NCBI RefSeq assembly: GCF_023115355.1
Contig: NZ_CP096020.1
Coordinates: forward strand, 468,510 to 532,509
Direction of reading: 5' to 3'
From: Halocatena salina
GTDB lineage: Archaea > Halobacteriota > Halobacteria > Halobacteriales > Haloarculaceae
Length of the DNA: 64,000 bases
Below the pieces are notes generated by a model. That model did no database searches. It was not told the DNA's origin and worked only from the letters and a program-made list of their open reading frames with translations. Shown here piece by piece: positions 18,174-26,737 of this stretch (positions are counted from its first letter, which is position 1; each line of letters begins with the position of its first letter). A program made the position numbers and the translations under genes.

Positions 18174-18199
18174 GGCCTGTTCATGACCTTTGATTCCAT

Positions 18200-18210
18200 G
18201 ATAATATATG
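18200..18210 (-). promoter_or_regulatory. TATA-like box of the TatD-like operon
   Basis: Minus-strand CATATATTATC-type box about 27-37 bp upstream of the ATG at 18173, in a highly AT-rich divergent promoter region. Confidence 0.45.
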
Positions 18211-18370
18211 TTTTGATAATTATTGATTATTATATATTTATGATTTCTATAATAATTTTATCTATATTCCAATGACTAATTTCTTTAATAATAGAAAAAC
18301 TTAATAGGCAACAGTATATCTTTTGTATCAAAATGGACAGTCGGTTTTGGTTTAGAGGCAGGGAACGAAA

Positions 18371-18392
18371 CACGAATCGGTCCCGATTCGTG
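18371..18392. promoter_or_regulatory. 22-bp perfect palindrome in the leader of the inositol-phosphate synthase gene
   Basis: CACGAATCGG-TC-CCGATTCGTG: 10-bp arms at 18371-18380 and 18383-18392 are exact reverse complements around a 2-bp centre. It lies 30 bp before the ATG at 18422. The tight centre favours a dimeric protein operator over an RNA hairpin. Confidence 0.55.
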
Positions 18393-18421
18393 CTGGTCCC
18401 AAAACACCGCTGGAGGAACGA

Positions 18422-19618
18422 ATGAGGCGGACGGGCGTTTGGCTTCTCGGAGCGCACGGGAACGTTGCGACGACAGCGATGGTGGGTGCGCGCGCGATCG
18501 CTGCTGAGGAGGTGGGAACGGGGGGATTGGTTACGGCTCAGGACCCGTGTCATCGCCTGGATCTTCCCCCGATCGAGGGGTTCGTTTTCGGTGGCCACGA
18601 CGTTTCCGCGACGACCGTTAGCTCGACAGCGCGTATGCTCTCGGAACGAGCCACTATTCCGCCGGAGATCGTCAAAGCGGTGGACGAAGATCTCGAACGG
18701 ATCGAGGAGCGTATCGAGACTGGAACGGCGATCAACTGTGGGCGAGCGATCGAAGATCGCGTGGAAAGAGCATTCTCCGAACGGAACGTTTCTGACACCG
18801 TCGCCCGCCTTCGAGAGGAATATCGCGCGTTCGTCACCGAACAGAACGTGGATCGACTCGTCGTGGTAAACGTTTCCTCGACCGAGCCGCCGCTGTCCGA
18901 TCCGGGACGGTACGACACCGTGAGTAGCGTAGAACGGGCCGTCGCTGACGACGATAGAGATCTTCCCGCGAGTAGTTTGTACGCGTACGCTGCCCTCCTC
19001 GATGGCTATCCGTACATCAACTTCACGCCGAGCACGGGGGCTTCCCTCGGTGGACTCAAAGCGTTGGCTCGCCGAAAAAACGTTCCTCACATGGGACGAG
19101 ACGGCAAAACAGGTGAAACGCTCCTGAAATCCGCACTCGCACCGATGTTTGCCCGACGAAATCTTCGCGTTCGGTCGTGGGAAGGCCACAATATCCTCGG
19201 CAACGCAGACGGTCGCGTGCTCGAAGACGAGGCGAACGAGGCTGGGAAGTTGGCTAGTAAAAGCGGGGTGCTCGACGGCATTCTCGACGAGGAGTTTCAC
19301 AATCGTGTGCGGATCGACTACACGCCGCCACTCGGCGACTGGAAAACCGCGTGGGACGACATCCGATTCAGTGGGTTCCTCGATACCCCGATGAAGATGC
19401 AGTTCACATGGGAAGGGTCGGATTCCATTCTCGCCGCACCGCTCGTCCTCGATCTCATCAGATTGATCGTACACGCCGACGAACACGGGGAAGGGGGTCT
19501 CCAACCACAGTTGGCGTCCTTCTTCAAATCCCCGCTTGGCGTCGACGAACATGACCTTTCACGACAGTTCGGCATGCTCACTAACTACGTAAACCGCTAT
19601 GAGGGAATCGATGACTGA
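18422..19618 (+). CDS. Inositol-3-phosphate synthase (MIPS)
   Basis: A 398-residue protein with the MIPS domains. The N-terminal NAD-binding loop is GAHGNVATTAM (about residues 10-20). The family blocks NFTPSTGASLGGLK, GRDGKTGETLLKS, GHNILGNADGRVL and PLGDWKTAWDDI are all present, including the lysines used in cyclisation. The enzyme converts glucose 6-phosphate to 1L-myo-inositol 1-phosphate. A GGAGG ribosome site at 18412-18416 sits 5 bp before the ATG, so this gene has a leader. It overlaps the phosphodiesterase gene downstream. In archaea MIPS supplies archaetidylinositol or inositol solutes, but this copy is embedded in an ebo-like cluster. Confidence 0.92.
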   Translation: MRRTGVWLLGAHGNVATTAMVGARAIAAEEVGTGGLVTAQDPCHRLDLPPIEGFVFGGHDVSATTVSSTARMLSERATIPPEIVKAVDEDLERIEERIETGTAINCGRAIEDRVERAFSERNVSDTVARLREEYRAFVTEQNVDRLVVVNVSSTEPPLSDPGRYDTVSSVERAVADDDRDLPASSLYAYAALLDGYPYINFTPSTGASLGGLKALARRKNVPHMGRDGKTGETLLKSALAPMFARRNLRVRSWEGHNILGNADGRVLEDEANEAGKLASKSGVLDGILDEEFHNRVRIDYTPPLGDWKTAWDDIRFSGFLDTPMKMQFTWEGSDSILAAPLVLDLIRLIVHADEHGEGGLQPQLASFFKSPLGVDEHDLSRQFGMLTNYVNRYEGIDD

Positions 19619-20966
19619 TCACGCCACGCGGGTTATCGTCCTCGACGTCGTCGGTCTTCAGCCCGATCACGTGACGGAGGCGACCGCACCAAACCTCACA
19701 GGCGTTCTCGAAGGCGTAAACGCGTTGAAACCTCCGTTTCCAGCGCTGACCGTTCCCGTCCAAACGACGCTTACGACGGGACAGTCTCCCGGCGAGCACG
19801 GCGACGTCTCGAGCGGTGAATACGACCGAGAGACCGACGAAGCGGCGTTCTGGGAGCGTGACCGAGCAGATCGACACCGCCTGTGGGAGACGGCACGGAC
19901 AGCCGGGACGACGACGGGAGCACTGTTTTTCCAACACCTCATCGGGACGGATGCGGACATCGCAGTCACGCCGTCGCCGATCGAGGACGAGGACAACAAC
20001 CTTTTAGAGATGGATTGTTGGACGAATCCCGACGATTTGTATGAGACGTTGCGAGCGGAGTACGGACATTTCCCCTTGCATCGATACTGGGGTCCCGCGG
20101 CGGACGAACACAGCAGCAGATGGATCCTCGACGCCGCGAGCGAAGCGATCGACCGCGTCGATCCGGATCTGCTATGGGTGTACGTTCCACACCTCGACTA
20201 CGCGGGACTCCGACACGGCCCGGGAGAGGAGTTGCAAGCGGCGGTCAGCACGATCGACGACTGCCTTGGGGAGTTTCTCGACGTGCTTCGGGCGAGCAAG
20301 CGATGGAACGAAACGGTCGTGAATGTCGTGAGCGAGTACGGATTTCACGACGTCGATACTCCCGTATTCCCGAACCGTGCACTCCGTGAGAACGGGCTGT
20401 TGGCCGTCACGGACGATGGGAAGGGGACCGCAGTAGATGTTCCCAACTCGGCGGCGTTTGCGATGGTCGACCATCAAGTGGCGCACGTCTACGTCGATGA
20501 CCGTTCCCCCGCCGTCCGCCGAACGCTCGAATCGCTTGACGGCGTCGAGACAGTGCTCGGCAAGGTGGGACAGGCCGAACGAAACATCGATCATCCAAAC
20601 ACGGGCGATTTCGTTCTCGTCGCAGAGCCAGATGCGTGGTTTCAGTACTACTGGTGGGACGACCCCGAGGACGCACCCCCGTATGCGACTGATATGGACA
20701 TCCACGCGAAGCCGGGGTTCGATCCGTGTGAGCTGTTCGGGGGCACGGAAGGACTCGTCTCGCTCGATCCGACGAAGGTCGGTGGCTCTCACGGTCGAAG
20801 CGACGTGTACGGCGTGTACGGTCTCGGAGGACCCATGGCACCCGAAACGTCCGCCGACGGAGTCGTGGACGCACGAGCCGTCGCGCCGACGATCACGGAA
20901 CTGTTGGGCATCACCGACTCCATACCGATGTCGTTCAGCCACCCTCCAGTGACAGAATGTGAGTGA
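19611..20966 (+). CDS. Type I phosphodiesterase/alkaline phosphatase family protein (EboF-like)
   Basis: A 451-residue protein counted from the ATG at 19611, which overlaps the end of the MIPS gene by 8 bases; an in-frame ATG at 19599 is possible. The alkaline-phosphatase-superfamily core is visible: first Asp in VLDVVGLQPDH, nucleophile Thr in ALTVPVQTTLTTGQSPGEHG, then HLDYAGLRHGPG, VVNVVSEYGFHDV and VGGSHGRSDVYG, giving the two-metal ligand set. Members split nucleotide pyrophosphates or phosphodiesters. Coupling to MIPS suggests action on an inositol- or sugar-phosphate ester. It matches the EboF slot of bacterial ebo clusters. Confidence 0.85.
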   Translation: MTDHATRVIVLDVVGLQPDHVTEATAPNLTGVLEGVNALKPPFPALTVPVQTTLTTGQSPGEHGDVSSGEYDRETDEAAFWERDRADRHRLWETARTAGTTTGALFFQHLIGTDADIAVTPSPIEDEDNNLLEMDCWTNPDDLYETLRAEYGHFPLHRYWGPAADEHSSRWILDAASEAIDRVDPDLLWVYVPHLDYAGLRHGPGEELQAAVSTIDDCLGEFLDVLRASKRWNETVVNVVSEYGFHDVDTPVFPNRALRENGLLAVTDDGKGTAVDVPNSAAFAMVDHQVAHVYVDDRSPAVRRTLESLDGVETVLGKVGQAERNIDHPNTGDFVLVAEPDAWFQYYWWDDPEDAPPYATDMDIHAKPGFDPCELFGGTEGLVSLDPTKVGGSHGRSDVYGVYGLGGPMAPETSADGVVDARAVAPTITELLGITDSIPMSFSHPPVTECE

Positions 20967-21148
20967 CGACAGGCAGATCGACGGCCGTCATCGATACACC
21001 GCAGTGGCACACAGGACGACGAGTCGGATACCAGTAAGATGGAGAGCTCACTGTCGGAAGGCAGTCGCCGGCGATCCGCCATGACAGACGTACTGTTGTT
21101 ATCCGCCGACCGATGGCAGCGTTTTCGGTCCGATCCCCGCACAGAGGG

Positions 21149-22120
21149 TCAGACGACCTGATTGTCGAGATCCTCATACTCGCCGGTTTCGACCACGCGG
21201 TCGACGTTTCGAGCGACGATATCGGCGACGCGGGCGTAGTAGTTGGGGGTGTAACCGGCGTTGTGCGGCGTGATGTGGACGTTCGGAAACTGCCAGAGGT
21301 CGTGATCGGATGGGAGGGGTTCGGGATCGGTCACATCTAGCGCTGCCCCACGGATCGCGTTGCGCTGTACCGCAGCGGTGAGCGCGTCCGTATCAACGAT
21401 CGGACCGCGGCCGACGTTGACCACCACCGACTCGGGTGAGAGCGTCTCGAACGCCGCGTGATCGACCAGCCCACGTGTCGTTTCCGTCAGCGGACAGGCC
21501 AAAACGAGGTAGTCCGTACGTGCGAGCGCATCGTGGAAATCGGTTGCGTCGAAGCCGATGACGTCGTCCGTGGGACCCCCCTTCGAAGGCGTGTAGCGAA
21601 CACCGATGGTGTGGGGTCCAAACGGTTCGAGACGTTCGACGATCGCCTGTCCGATCGCGCCGAGACCGACGACGGTGACAGTGCTGTCCCCGAGTTCCTT
21701 TTTGAATCCTTGATAATGACGCCACTCGCCCTTTCGCCCGCGCTCCCAGCCGAGGTGGAGATTGCGTACGAAAACCAGAACGTTGCCGATGACCTGCTCT
21801 GCGATCGGTGGACCGTGGACGCCGGAGGCGTTCGTGACGGCTATCCCACGGGTTTGCAGTTCATCAAGGGGCAGATGGCCGACGCCCGCCGCAGCACAGG
21901 CGAACCACCGAACTCCCTCGGCGTGGTCGAGCAACTCCTCGCGTAACCGGTGGCCGACCACGACTGAGCTGCCACCAAGGAGGTCGCGCTCGGCACTGGG
22001 CGTCTCGGCACGGACGACACCACAGTCCGGGAGTCGGTCTCGGAGTTGCTGTGCCAGGACTTCGGTAGACTGCCCGTGAGCACCACACCGAAGCACGCCC
22101 ACATCCGGTCTCTCAGTCAT
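21149..22120 (-). CDS. D-isomer-specific 2-hydroxyacid dehydrogenase
   Basis: A 323-residue protein from the ATG at 22120; an open frame extends to 22261 but the extra residues are not family-like. The NAD-binding motif is VVGLGAIGQAIVERL near residue 150. The catalytic Arg is expected in VNVGRGPIVDTDAL, the Glu in VTDPEPLP and the His in ITPHNAGYT, and all three stretches are present. Such enzymes reduce 2-keto acids or oxidise D-2-hydroxy acids with NAD(P)H. The surroundings suggest glyoxylate, hydroxypyruvate or a sugar-derived keto acid. It shares a strand with the unknown 630-residue gene and ThuA gene upstream. Confidence 0.88.
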   Translation of the reverse strand: MTERPDVGVLRCGAHGQSTEVLAQQLRDRLPDCGVVRAETPSAERDLLGGSSVVVGHRLREELLDHAEGVRWFACAAAGVGHLPLDELQTRGIAVTNASGVHGPPIAEQVIGNVLVFVRNLHLGWERGRKGEWRHYQGFKKELGDSTVTVVGLGAIGQAIVERLEPFGPHTIGVRYTPSKGGPTDDVIGFDATDFHDALARTDYLVLACPLTETTRGLVDHAAFETLSPESVVVNVGRGPIVDTDALTAAVQRNAIRGAALDVTDPEPLPSDHDLWQFPNVHITPHNAGYTPNYYARVADIVARNVDRVVETGEYEDLDNQVV

Positions 22121-22276
22121 CGATACCACCTGACACCAGTGTTCTGATCGACATTCAGTTCTCGATAGGCACGCGAATCCCTTAATTCGTGGCTTCCCGG
22201 TCGATCGTGCAGTTGAAACCGTTGGAGCACCCGTGTTCTGTCGTTCGTGACGACGGAACACCTGAGCTGTACCGTA

Positions 22277-24169
22277 TCAGACTCGATCGACGGGGATCTC
22301 GTACGTCGGATCGTGCACGAATCGATCGAGTTCGGCTTCGAGAGACAGCTTCGTGGCGCTTGGAAGGACGATCCGAACGGTGTTCGAGTCGGGGGCGACC
22401 GTCGCCTCACTGTGTTCGACACGCGCGAACCGGTGCTCCCCGTAGGCACCAGCCTGTACGACCAACTCCCGTGGCGTGGCACCGCTGTTGAGCAGCGTGA
22501 AACCGACGCCGCTGTCGTTCACGTCGGTGACGAGTGCGGCCACGCCCGGCGGAAGTCCTGGTCTGCCACGTTCGGCGTCAAAATGACGGATCTGTGCCAT
22601 CAACAGCCCGCCGTAGTAGACGGGTTGGGGCGCGCCCATGGTAAGCTGGAGCAATCCTCGGTGAAACACGGGATTCCGGTCCCGGAGGTAATCCTCGTCG
22701 ATTTCGGTCGGTTCGTCTTCCTCGCGCAGCCGAGAGAGGCGTCGGTAGACGCGGGCGTGGGTAGCCGCCAGCAGTCGTTCTGGATACCGGGGAAACTCGT
22801 CGTCGAGATACGCGAGCCACGCGTACTCCTCTCCAGCGCCGTGTTTCGTCGATGGCGTCCGGTCGACCGATGTCCACGGCTGTGAGCCCCAATCCCGGAG
22901 CCGTCGCACCCGCTCTCGGTCTTCCGGTGTCATCGACATGTACCAGAGATGGACGGTGTACGGATCGTCGCGGTGGGGACGGAACTCATACCAGCCGTCG
23001 CGCCACATCACTTCGCCGTCGTCATCGGTGAGCACGCCCGAGGCGTCGTAATGATAGTCACCGGGATCGCCGTACTTGTGTGGGATGTACAACGTTTCGT
23101 GACCTTCTCCATCGCTCACTGGAACGCCTTCATTCAGCAGAACGTCTAGCTGCGAACGAGGAAACGAGAGGTACTCCCGATCGCCGGTGAGTAACACGGC
23201 GTTCTCGGCACTGATGATCGGTCCGATCCCGACGTAGTGCCAGCCACCCCATGACCAACCGTAGTAGCCACCGTACCACGAGCCGTCGGTGTACTCACCG
23301 ATCGCTCCCGATCGACCGACGTTGTCCGGGATGAGTCCACCGTTGGCATCGGTCCGTTCGCGCCACGCCGCGAGATACGAAAGCACCCAGTCGCGGTACC
23401 TGTCGTCACCAGTGTGGAGATACGCGTTGGTCATCAGGCTCGTTATATTGAGATTGAGCGGGATGTCGCCCTTCGAGCACCGTTCGTCGAGCACCTCGAA
23501 CAGGCGAGCTTCGTTGTCGGGATCGAGCAGGTCGGCCGCGCTATCGAACTCCAGATCGCGCCACGGCAGTCCGTGGCGTGCCCACCGGTAGTCAGCGCCG
23601 TAGGGATGATGTTCGTACGCCGAGAAATCGCAGTATTCCGGTCCCATCGAGCCGTTCATCGGTCCTCGGACGAGGCACTGCTCGGCGTCGTAGTTGCCGG
23701 TGTCGCTCTCACCGAAATACAGCTGTGCGAACCGCTCTGCTCGCTCGACGACCGCGTCATCATCGGGGGCTGCAAGGCCCATGTTGTACGTGTACTGGTT
23801 TCCTTCACCCAGATGGAACCAGTCACGGCAGTGTTCGAACTCTTCGACCACCATCGGGTGACCGAACGGCGTTTCCGTTCGTCGCCCTCGTCGGAGCGCT
23901 CCCTCATAGACGGTGCGGGCGTGGGTGAGCACGCGCTCGTGGCCCCCCATCGCGTACACCAGCGGCCAGTTGTAAAACCCCTCAACCACGTCGTCGAACC
24001 CATCACACCCGACGTGGTCCGTCGGTGGCCAGAACGGCTCACCGTCCGCCTCGAAGTACTGCTCGACGAACCGGTCAACGGCGTCCGCGAGCAGATCGAA
24101 GAGGTTGCGCTGGAGCACTGCCCACTGGGGTGGCTGCTCGATCGACGTTTGGGCCGTTATCTCGACCAT
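22277..24169 (-). CDS. Large cytoplasmic protein of unknown function, possibly alpha/alpha-toroid enzyme
   Basis: A 630-residue protein from the ATG at 24169. No signal peptide or membrane segment is seen. It is rich in Trp, Tyr and Gly, with blocks such as HCRDWFHLGEGNQYTYNMG, DGSWYGGYYGWSWGGWHYVG and LNLNITSLMTNAYL that look like the inner helices and loops of an (alpha/alpha)6 barrel as in glycoside hydrolases and polysaccharide lyases. The last 100 residues look like a beta-sandwich (GVGFTLLNSGATPRELVVQAG). I do not recognise a named family. It lies 43 bp from ThuA and near an enolase-superfamily dehydratase, so a carbohydrate role is the best inference. Confidence 0.7.
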   Translation of the reverse strand: MVEITAQTSIEQPPQWAVLQRNLFDLLADAVDRFVEQYFEADGEPFWPPTDHVGCDGFDDVVEGFYNWPLVYAMGGHERVLTHARTVYEGALRRGRRTETPFGHPMVVEEFEHCRDWFHLGEGNQYTYNMGLAAPDDDAVVERAERFAQLYFGESDTGNYDAEQCLVRGPMNGSMGPEYCDFSAYEHHPYGADYRWARHGLPWRDLEFDSAADLLDPDNEARLFEVLDERCSKGDIPLNLNITSLMTNAYLHTGDDRYRDWVLSYLAAWRERTDANGGLIPDNVGRSGAIGEYTDGSWYGGYYGWSWGGWHYVGIGPIISAENAVLLTGDREYLSFPRSQLDVLLNEGVPVSDGEGHETLYIPHKYGDPGDYHYDASGVLTDDDGEVMWRDGWYEFRPHRDDPYTVHLWYMSMTPEDRERVRRLRDWGSQPWTSVDRTPSTKHGAGEEYAWLAYLDDEFPRYPERLLAATHARVYRRLSRLREEDEPTEIDEDYLRDRNPVFHRGLLQLTMGAPQPVYYGGLLMAQIRHFDAERGRPGLPPGVAALVTDVNDSGVGFTLLNSGATPRELVVQAGAYGEHRFARVEHSEATVAPDSNTVRIVLPSATKLSLEAELDRFVHDPTYEIPVDRV

Positions 24170-24212
24170 GTATCGTTCCGATCGCCCGCCACAATCAAGC
24201 TTCGGGTCGCCG

Positions 24213-24938
24213 TTATGTTTCCTCGATCGACTCGATGGGATCGACAGAACCCTCTCTCGTGGTGGCCCCCTCGGTAGGTGTTGCCCACGCCACGGCATTG
24301 CTCACCACTCGTTTGACTTCCGGCTGGTGGAAGATCGGATACGCCTCGTGACCCGGCCGAAACGCGAAGATCCGTCCCCGTCCACGCCGGTAGCAGACGC
24401 CCGAACGGAACACCTCACCACCCTCGAACCACGACGTGAAGACGGTCCGGTCGGGTTCGGGCACGTCGTACGGTTCGCCGTACATCTCCGTGGCGGGGAT
24501 CTCGAAATACTCGTCCAATCCATCCGTGATCGGATGTCCGGGATCGACGACCCAGACGCGTTCTAACTCCCCGCCGTGGCGGTATTTGATGCCACACGAC
24601 GTTCCCATTAGCTGTTTGAATGGTTTGGAGTTTTTCCCAGAATGCAACGCGATAAACCCCATTCCGTTCTGCACGCGCTCGACGACTCGGTCGGCTACGG
24701 CGTCACTAACGTCGTCGTTGGCACAGTGTGACCACCACACCAACACGTCGGTCTCCGCGAGCGTCGACCGATCGAGCCCGTGCTCGGGATCGTGAAGCGT
24801 TGCCGTGCGGACGGCTACGCCGTCGTCCGCGAGTCCGTCCGCGAGCGCGCCGTGGATGCCCTCCGGGTAGATCTCGGCGACCGCCTCGTCTTCCTGTTCG
24901 TGAACGTGTTCGTTCCAGACGGTGACCTGTGTGGTCAT
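24213..24938 (-). CDS. ThuA-like protein
   Basis: A 241-residue protein from the ATG at 24938 (MTTQVTVWNEH), the usual ThuA opening; longer in-frame extensions are not family-like. It has a class-I glutamine-amidotransferase-like fold: DVLVWWSHCANDD, MGFIALHSGKNSKPFKQLMG, VDPGHPITDGLDEYFEI and YRRGRGRIFAFRPGHEAYPIFHQ are characteristic. ThuA proteins are linked to trehalose or other disaccharide utilisation (3-keto sugars in some systems), but the reaction is poorly defined. The gene is 43 bp upstream of the 630-residue unknown on the same strand and divergent from the enolase-superfamily gene. Confidence 0.85.
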   Translation of the reverse strand: MTTQVTVWNEHVHEQEDEAVAEIYPEGIHGALADGLADDGVAVRTATLHDPEHGLDRSTLAETDVLVWWSHCANDDVSDAVADRVVERVQNGMGFIALHSGKNSKPFKQLMGTSCGIKYRHGGELERVWVVDPGHPITDGLDEYFEIPATEMYGEPYDVPEPDRTVFTSWFEGGEVFRSGVCYRRGRGRIFAFRPGHEAYPIFHQPEVKRVVSNAVAWATPTEGATTREGSVDPIESIEET

Positions 24939-25049
24939 ACACGTGTACCTGACGGCGATCGTGATAAGTCCTCCGTCCACGGCGTTTTTGGAGAACCGAC
25001 CGATCAGTGAAGCGAAACGTATATGCGGTGTCCCGCCGCCCGTTCGTTC

Positions 25050-26186
25050 GTGAACGTAACTGACATACGAGTGATCGGACTTTCTCACTCGTTACCCGAA
25101 GGGAAAGGCTTGGGTGATGCACGCGGGATCGGCCGAACGCGATCGACGACGCTGCTTCGACTGACGACGTCGGACGGCACCGTCGGCTGGGGTGAGGCGT
25201 TCGCTCCCGGATCGATCGCCCAGTCCACCCTCGACGAACTGTTTCGGGACGACGTGATCGGCATGGACCCGTTCACTGTCGAATCGCTGGCGGAGAGTAC
25301 CTACACGGATCCGTACCACTTCGGTGGGAGCGTATTCGTCCAGAGCGTCCTCAGCGCGATCGACACCGCCTGTTGGGACATCATCGGGAAGACTGTCGGG
25401 CAGCCGATCCATCGTCTACTCGGCGGTACCGAACGCACGGCGCTTACTCCCTATGCATCTACGATGTATTTCGCCGAAGAAGACCGACCGATCGAGCAGC
25501 CGATCGAGACCGCCCGCAAAGAGGGGTTTACCGCCGCGAAGATCAAGATCGGAAGCGGCGTCAGTGCCGATGTTGAGCGGGTACGTACTGCGCGATCGAT
25601 CCTCGGTGAAGACGCGCATCTCATGGCAGACATGAACGGAAACTACCGGCCCGATCAGGCGATCCAAAGCGCCCGCGCGCTCTCGGAGTTCGATCTTACG
25701 TGGATCGAAGAGCCGGTGCCACCGGAAAACTACTCCGGGTACCGGGAGATCGGCCGGGCGATCGACACGCCGATCGCAGCCGGTGAGGCCCATTACGGAC
25801 GGTTCGCGTTCAAGCGACTCCTCGACGATCGGCTTGTCGACATCGTCCAGCCGAACCTCGCCCGGTGTGGGGGTCTCTCGGAGGCCCGGCGTATCGCCGA
25901 TCTGGCCACGACCGAAAACGTCGGCATCACCCCCCACGTCTGGAACAGCGCGGTCGGACTCGCTGCTGCCGTCCAGTTCGCCGCAAGCCTGCCGGCGTAT
26001 CCCCACAGCCGAACCGAACCCGAGCCGGCGTTTCTCGAGTTCGATCGCAGCCACAATCCTCTCCGCTCCGAAATCCTCCGAACTCCCTTCGATCCAACTG
26101 ATGGGGTTCTCGATGTGCCACAGGAGCCGGGACTCGGGATCACTGTCGACACGACGGCGCTCGAACAGTACCGAATTGACAGCTGA
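25050..26186 (+). CDS. Mandelate racemase/muconate lactonizing enzyme family, probable sugar-acid dehydratase
   Basis: About 378 residues if translation starts at the GTG at 25050 (NVTDIRVIG follows); the ATG at 25023 adds nine residues that are not family-like. The enolase-superfamily residues are in place: KxK in AAKIKIGSG (second Lys is the general base), metal ligands Asp in LMADMNGNY, Glu in WIEEPVPPE and Glu in IAAGEAHYG, and a His in GITPHVWNSAVG. The His/Asp-type arrangement suggests a sugar-acid dehydratase such as those acting on galactonate, gluconate or similar. It is divergent from ThuA and convergent with the IclR gene. Confidence 0.87.
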   Translation: MNVTDIRVIGLSHSLPEGKGLGDARGIGRTRSTTLLRLTTSDGTVGWGEAFAPGSIAQSTLDELFRDDVIGMDPFTVESLAESTYTDPYHFGGSVFVQSVLSAIDTACWDIIGKTVGQPIHRLLGGTERTALTPYASTMYFAEEDRPIEQPIETARKEGFTAAKIKIGSGVSADVERVRTARSILGEDAHLMADMNGNYRPDQAIQSARALSEFDLTWIEEPVPPENYSGYREIGRAIDTPIAAGEAHYGRFAFKRLLDDRLVDIVQPNLARCGGLSEARRIADLATTENVGITPHVWNSAVGLAAAVQFAASLPAYPHSRTEPEPAFLEFDRSHNPLRSEILRTPFDPTDGVLDVPQEPGLGITVDTTALEQYRIDS

Positions 26187-26582
26187 AGAGGGATCCAGCC
26201 ATCGGAACTGATATCAGCACGTTCCCGGTATCAGAACGATCTAATAGATACATGACGTTCCACGTTCCTCTCTCTGATGGATGTTACCGCCGGTAGACGA
26301 ACGCATTGAGAAGGAAAAGTGTACTGCCGTCGTTCTGATCTCGTTCCCGGGAGAAGAACGGAGTGGTGTCGATGCCCGTCCCCCGTGCGAAGCGCCTGCT
26401 ACAGCGTAACCGCAAACAGTGAGGATGAGACAACCGTCGTTCGGCTATCTACTCGCCCATCTGTATTCTCATCTTGGGAACAGCGGGTGCGTACACGATT
26501 CCACCAGTGCGGTGAAACGACGAAGAACCATCACGACTGCTCGCTCGTTGTCAGCCAATGAATCATCTTGGTTCCGAATCGG

Positions 26583-26608
26583 GGATTACACCAGTACGAC
26601 TGTAATCC
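26583..26608. promoter_or_regulatory. Dyad site GGATTACA-N10-TGTAATCC
   Basis: Perfect 8-bp arms at 26583-26590 and 26601-26608 around CCAGTACGAC. Half of it repeats the site at 6118-6149 base for base. Confidence 0.5.
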
Positions 26609-26656
26609 ATCGTAGTGACTCGGAACGATAACGAGGACAGTGAAACCCATCCCGGT

Positions 26657-26678
26657 GTTACAGCACTACGTCTGTAAC
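26657..26678. promoter_or_regulatory. Dyad site GTTACAG-N8-CTGTAAC
   Basis: Perfect 7-bp arms at 26657-26663 and 26672-26678. It keeps the TTACA-N10-TGTAA spacing and the TACG core of the other copies, 72 bp from the previous site. Confidence 0.5.
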
Positions 26679-26709
26679 GTCTTGCGTCTCGTTCGTGACG
26701 AGAAACCTC

Positions 26710-26726
26710 GTTTCCGAACGGGAAAC
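26710..26726. promoter_or_regulatory. Palindrome GTTTCC-N5-GGAAAC after the IclR gene
   Basis: Perfect 6-bp arms with a 5-bp centre, identical in design to the palindrome at 27536-27552. It lies 12 bp beyond the IclR stop codon. Confidence 0.5.
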
Positions 26727-26737
26727 ATCCGGCAGCG

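Larger units (their letters stand above)
26187..26737. other. 551-bp intergenic region rich in dyad-symmetric sites
   Basis: No gene is supported. The gap holds two TTACA-N10-TGTAA dyads, one GTTTCC-N5-GGAAAC palindrome and two GTTCCCGG...AGAAC 17-mers (26221-26237 and 26343-26359). It lies between convergent genes, where so many operator-like sites are unexpected. An unannotated small RNA or short transcript may start here. Confidence 0.55.

Noticed and set aside
18230..19552. Long minus-strand frame opposite the inositol-phosphate synthase
   Set aside because: The plus strand has all MIPS blocks. The antisense frame ends in a low-complexity AT-rich tail and has no family features.
20172..20942. 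Antisense frame in the phosphodiesterase gene
   Set aside because: Overlaps a complete alkaline-phosphatase-superfamily gene, and has no start signal or motif.
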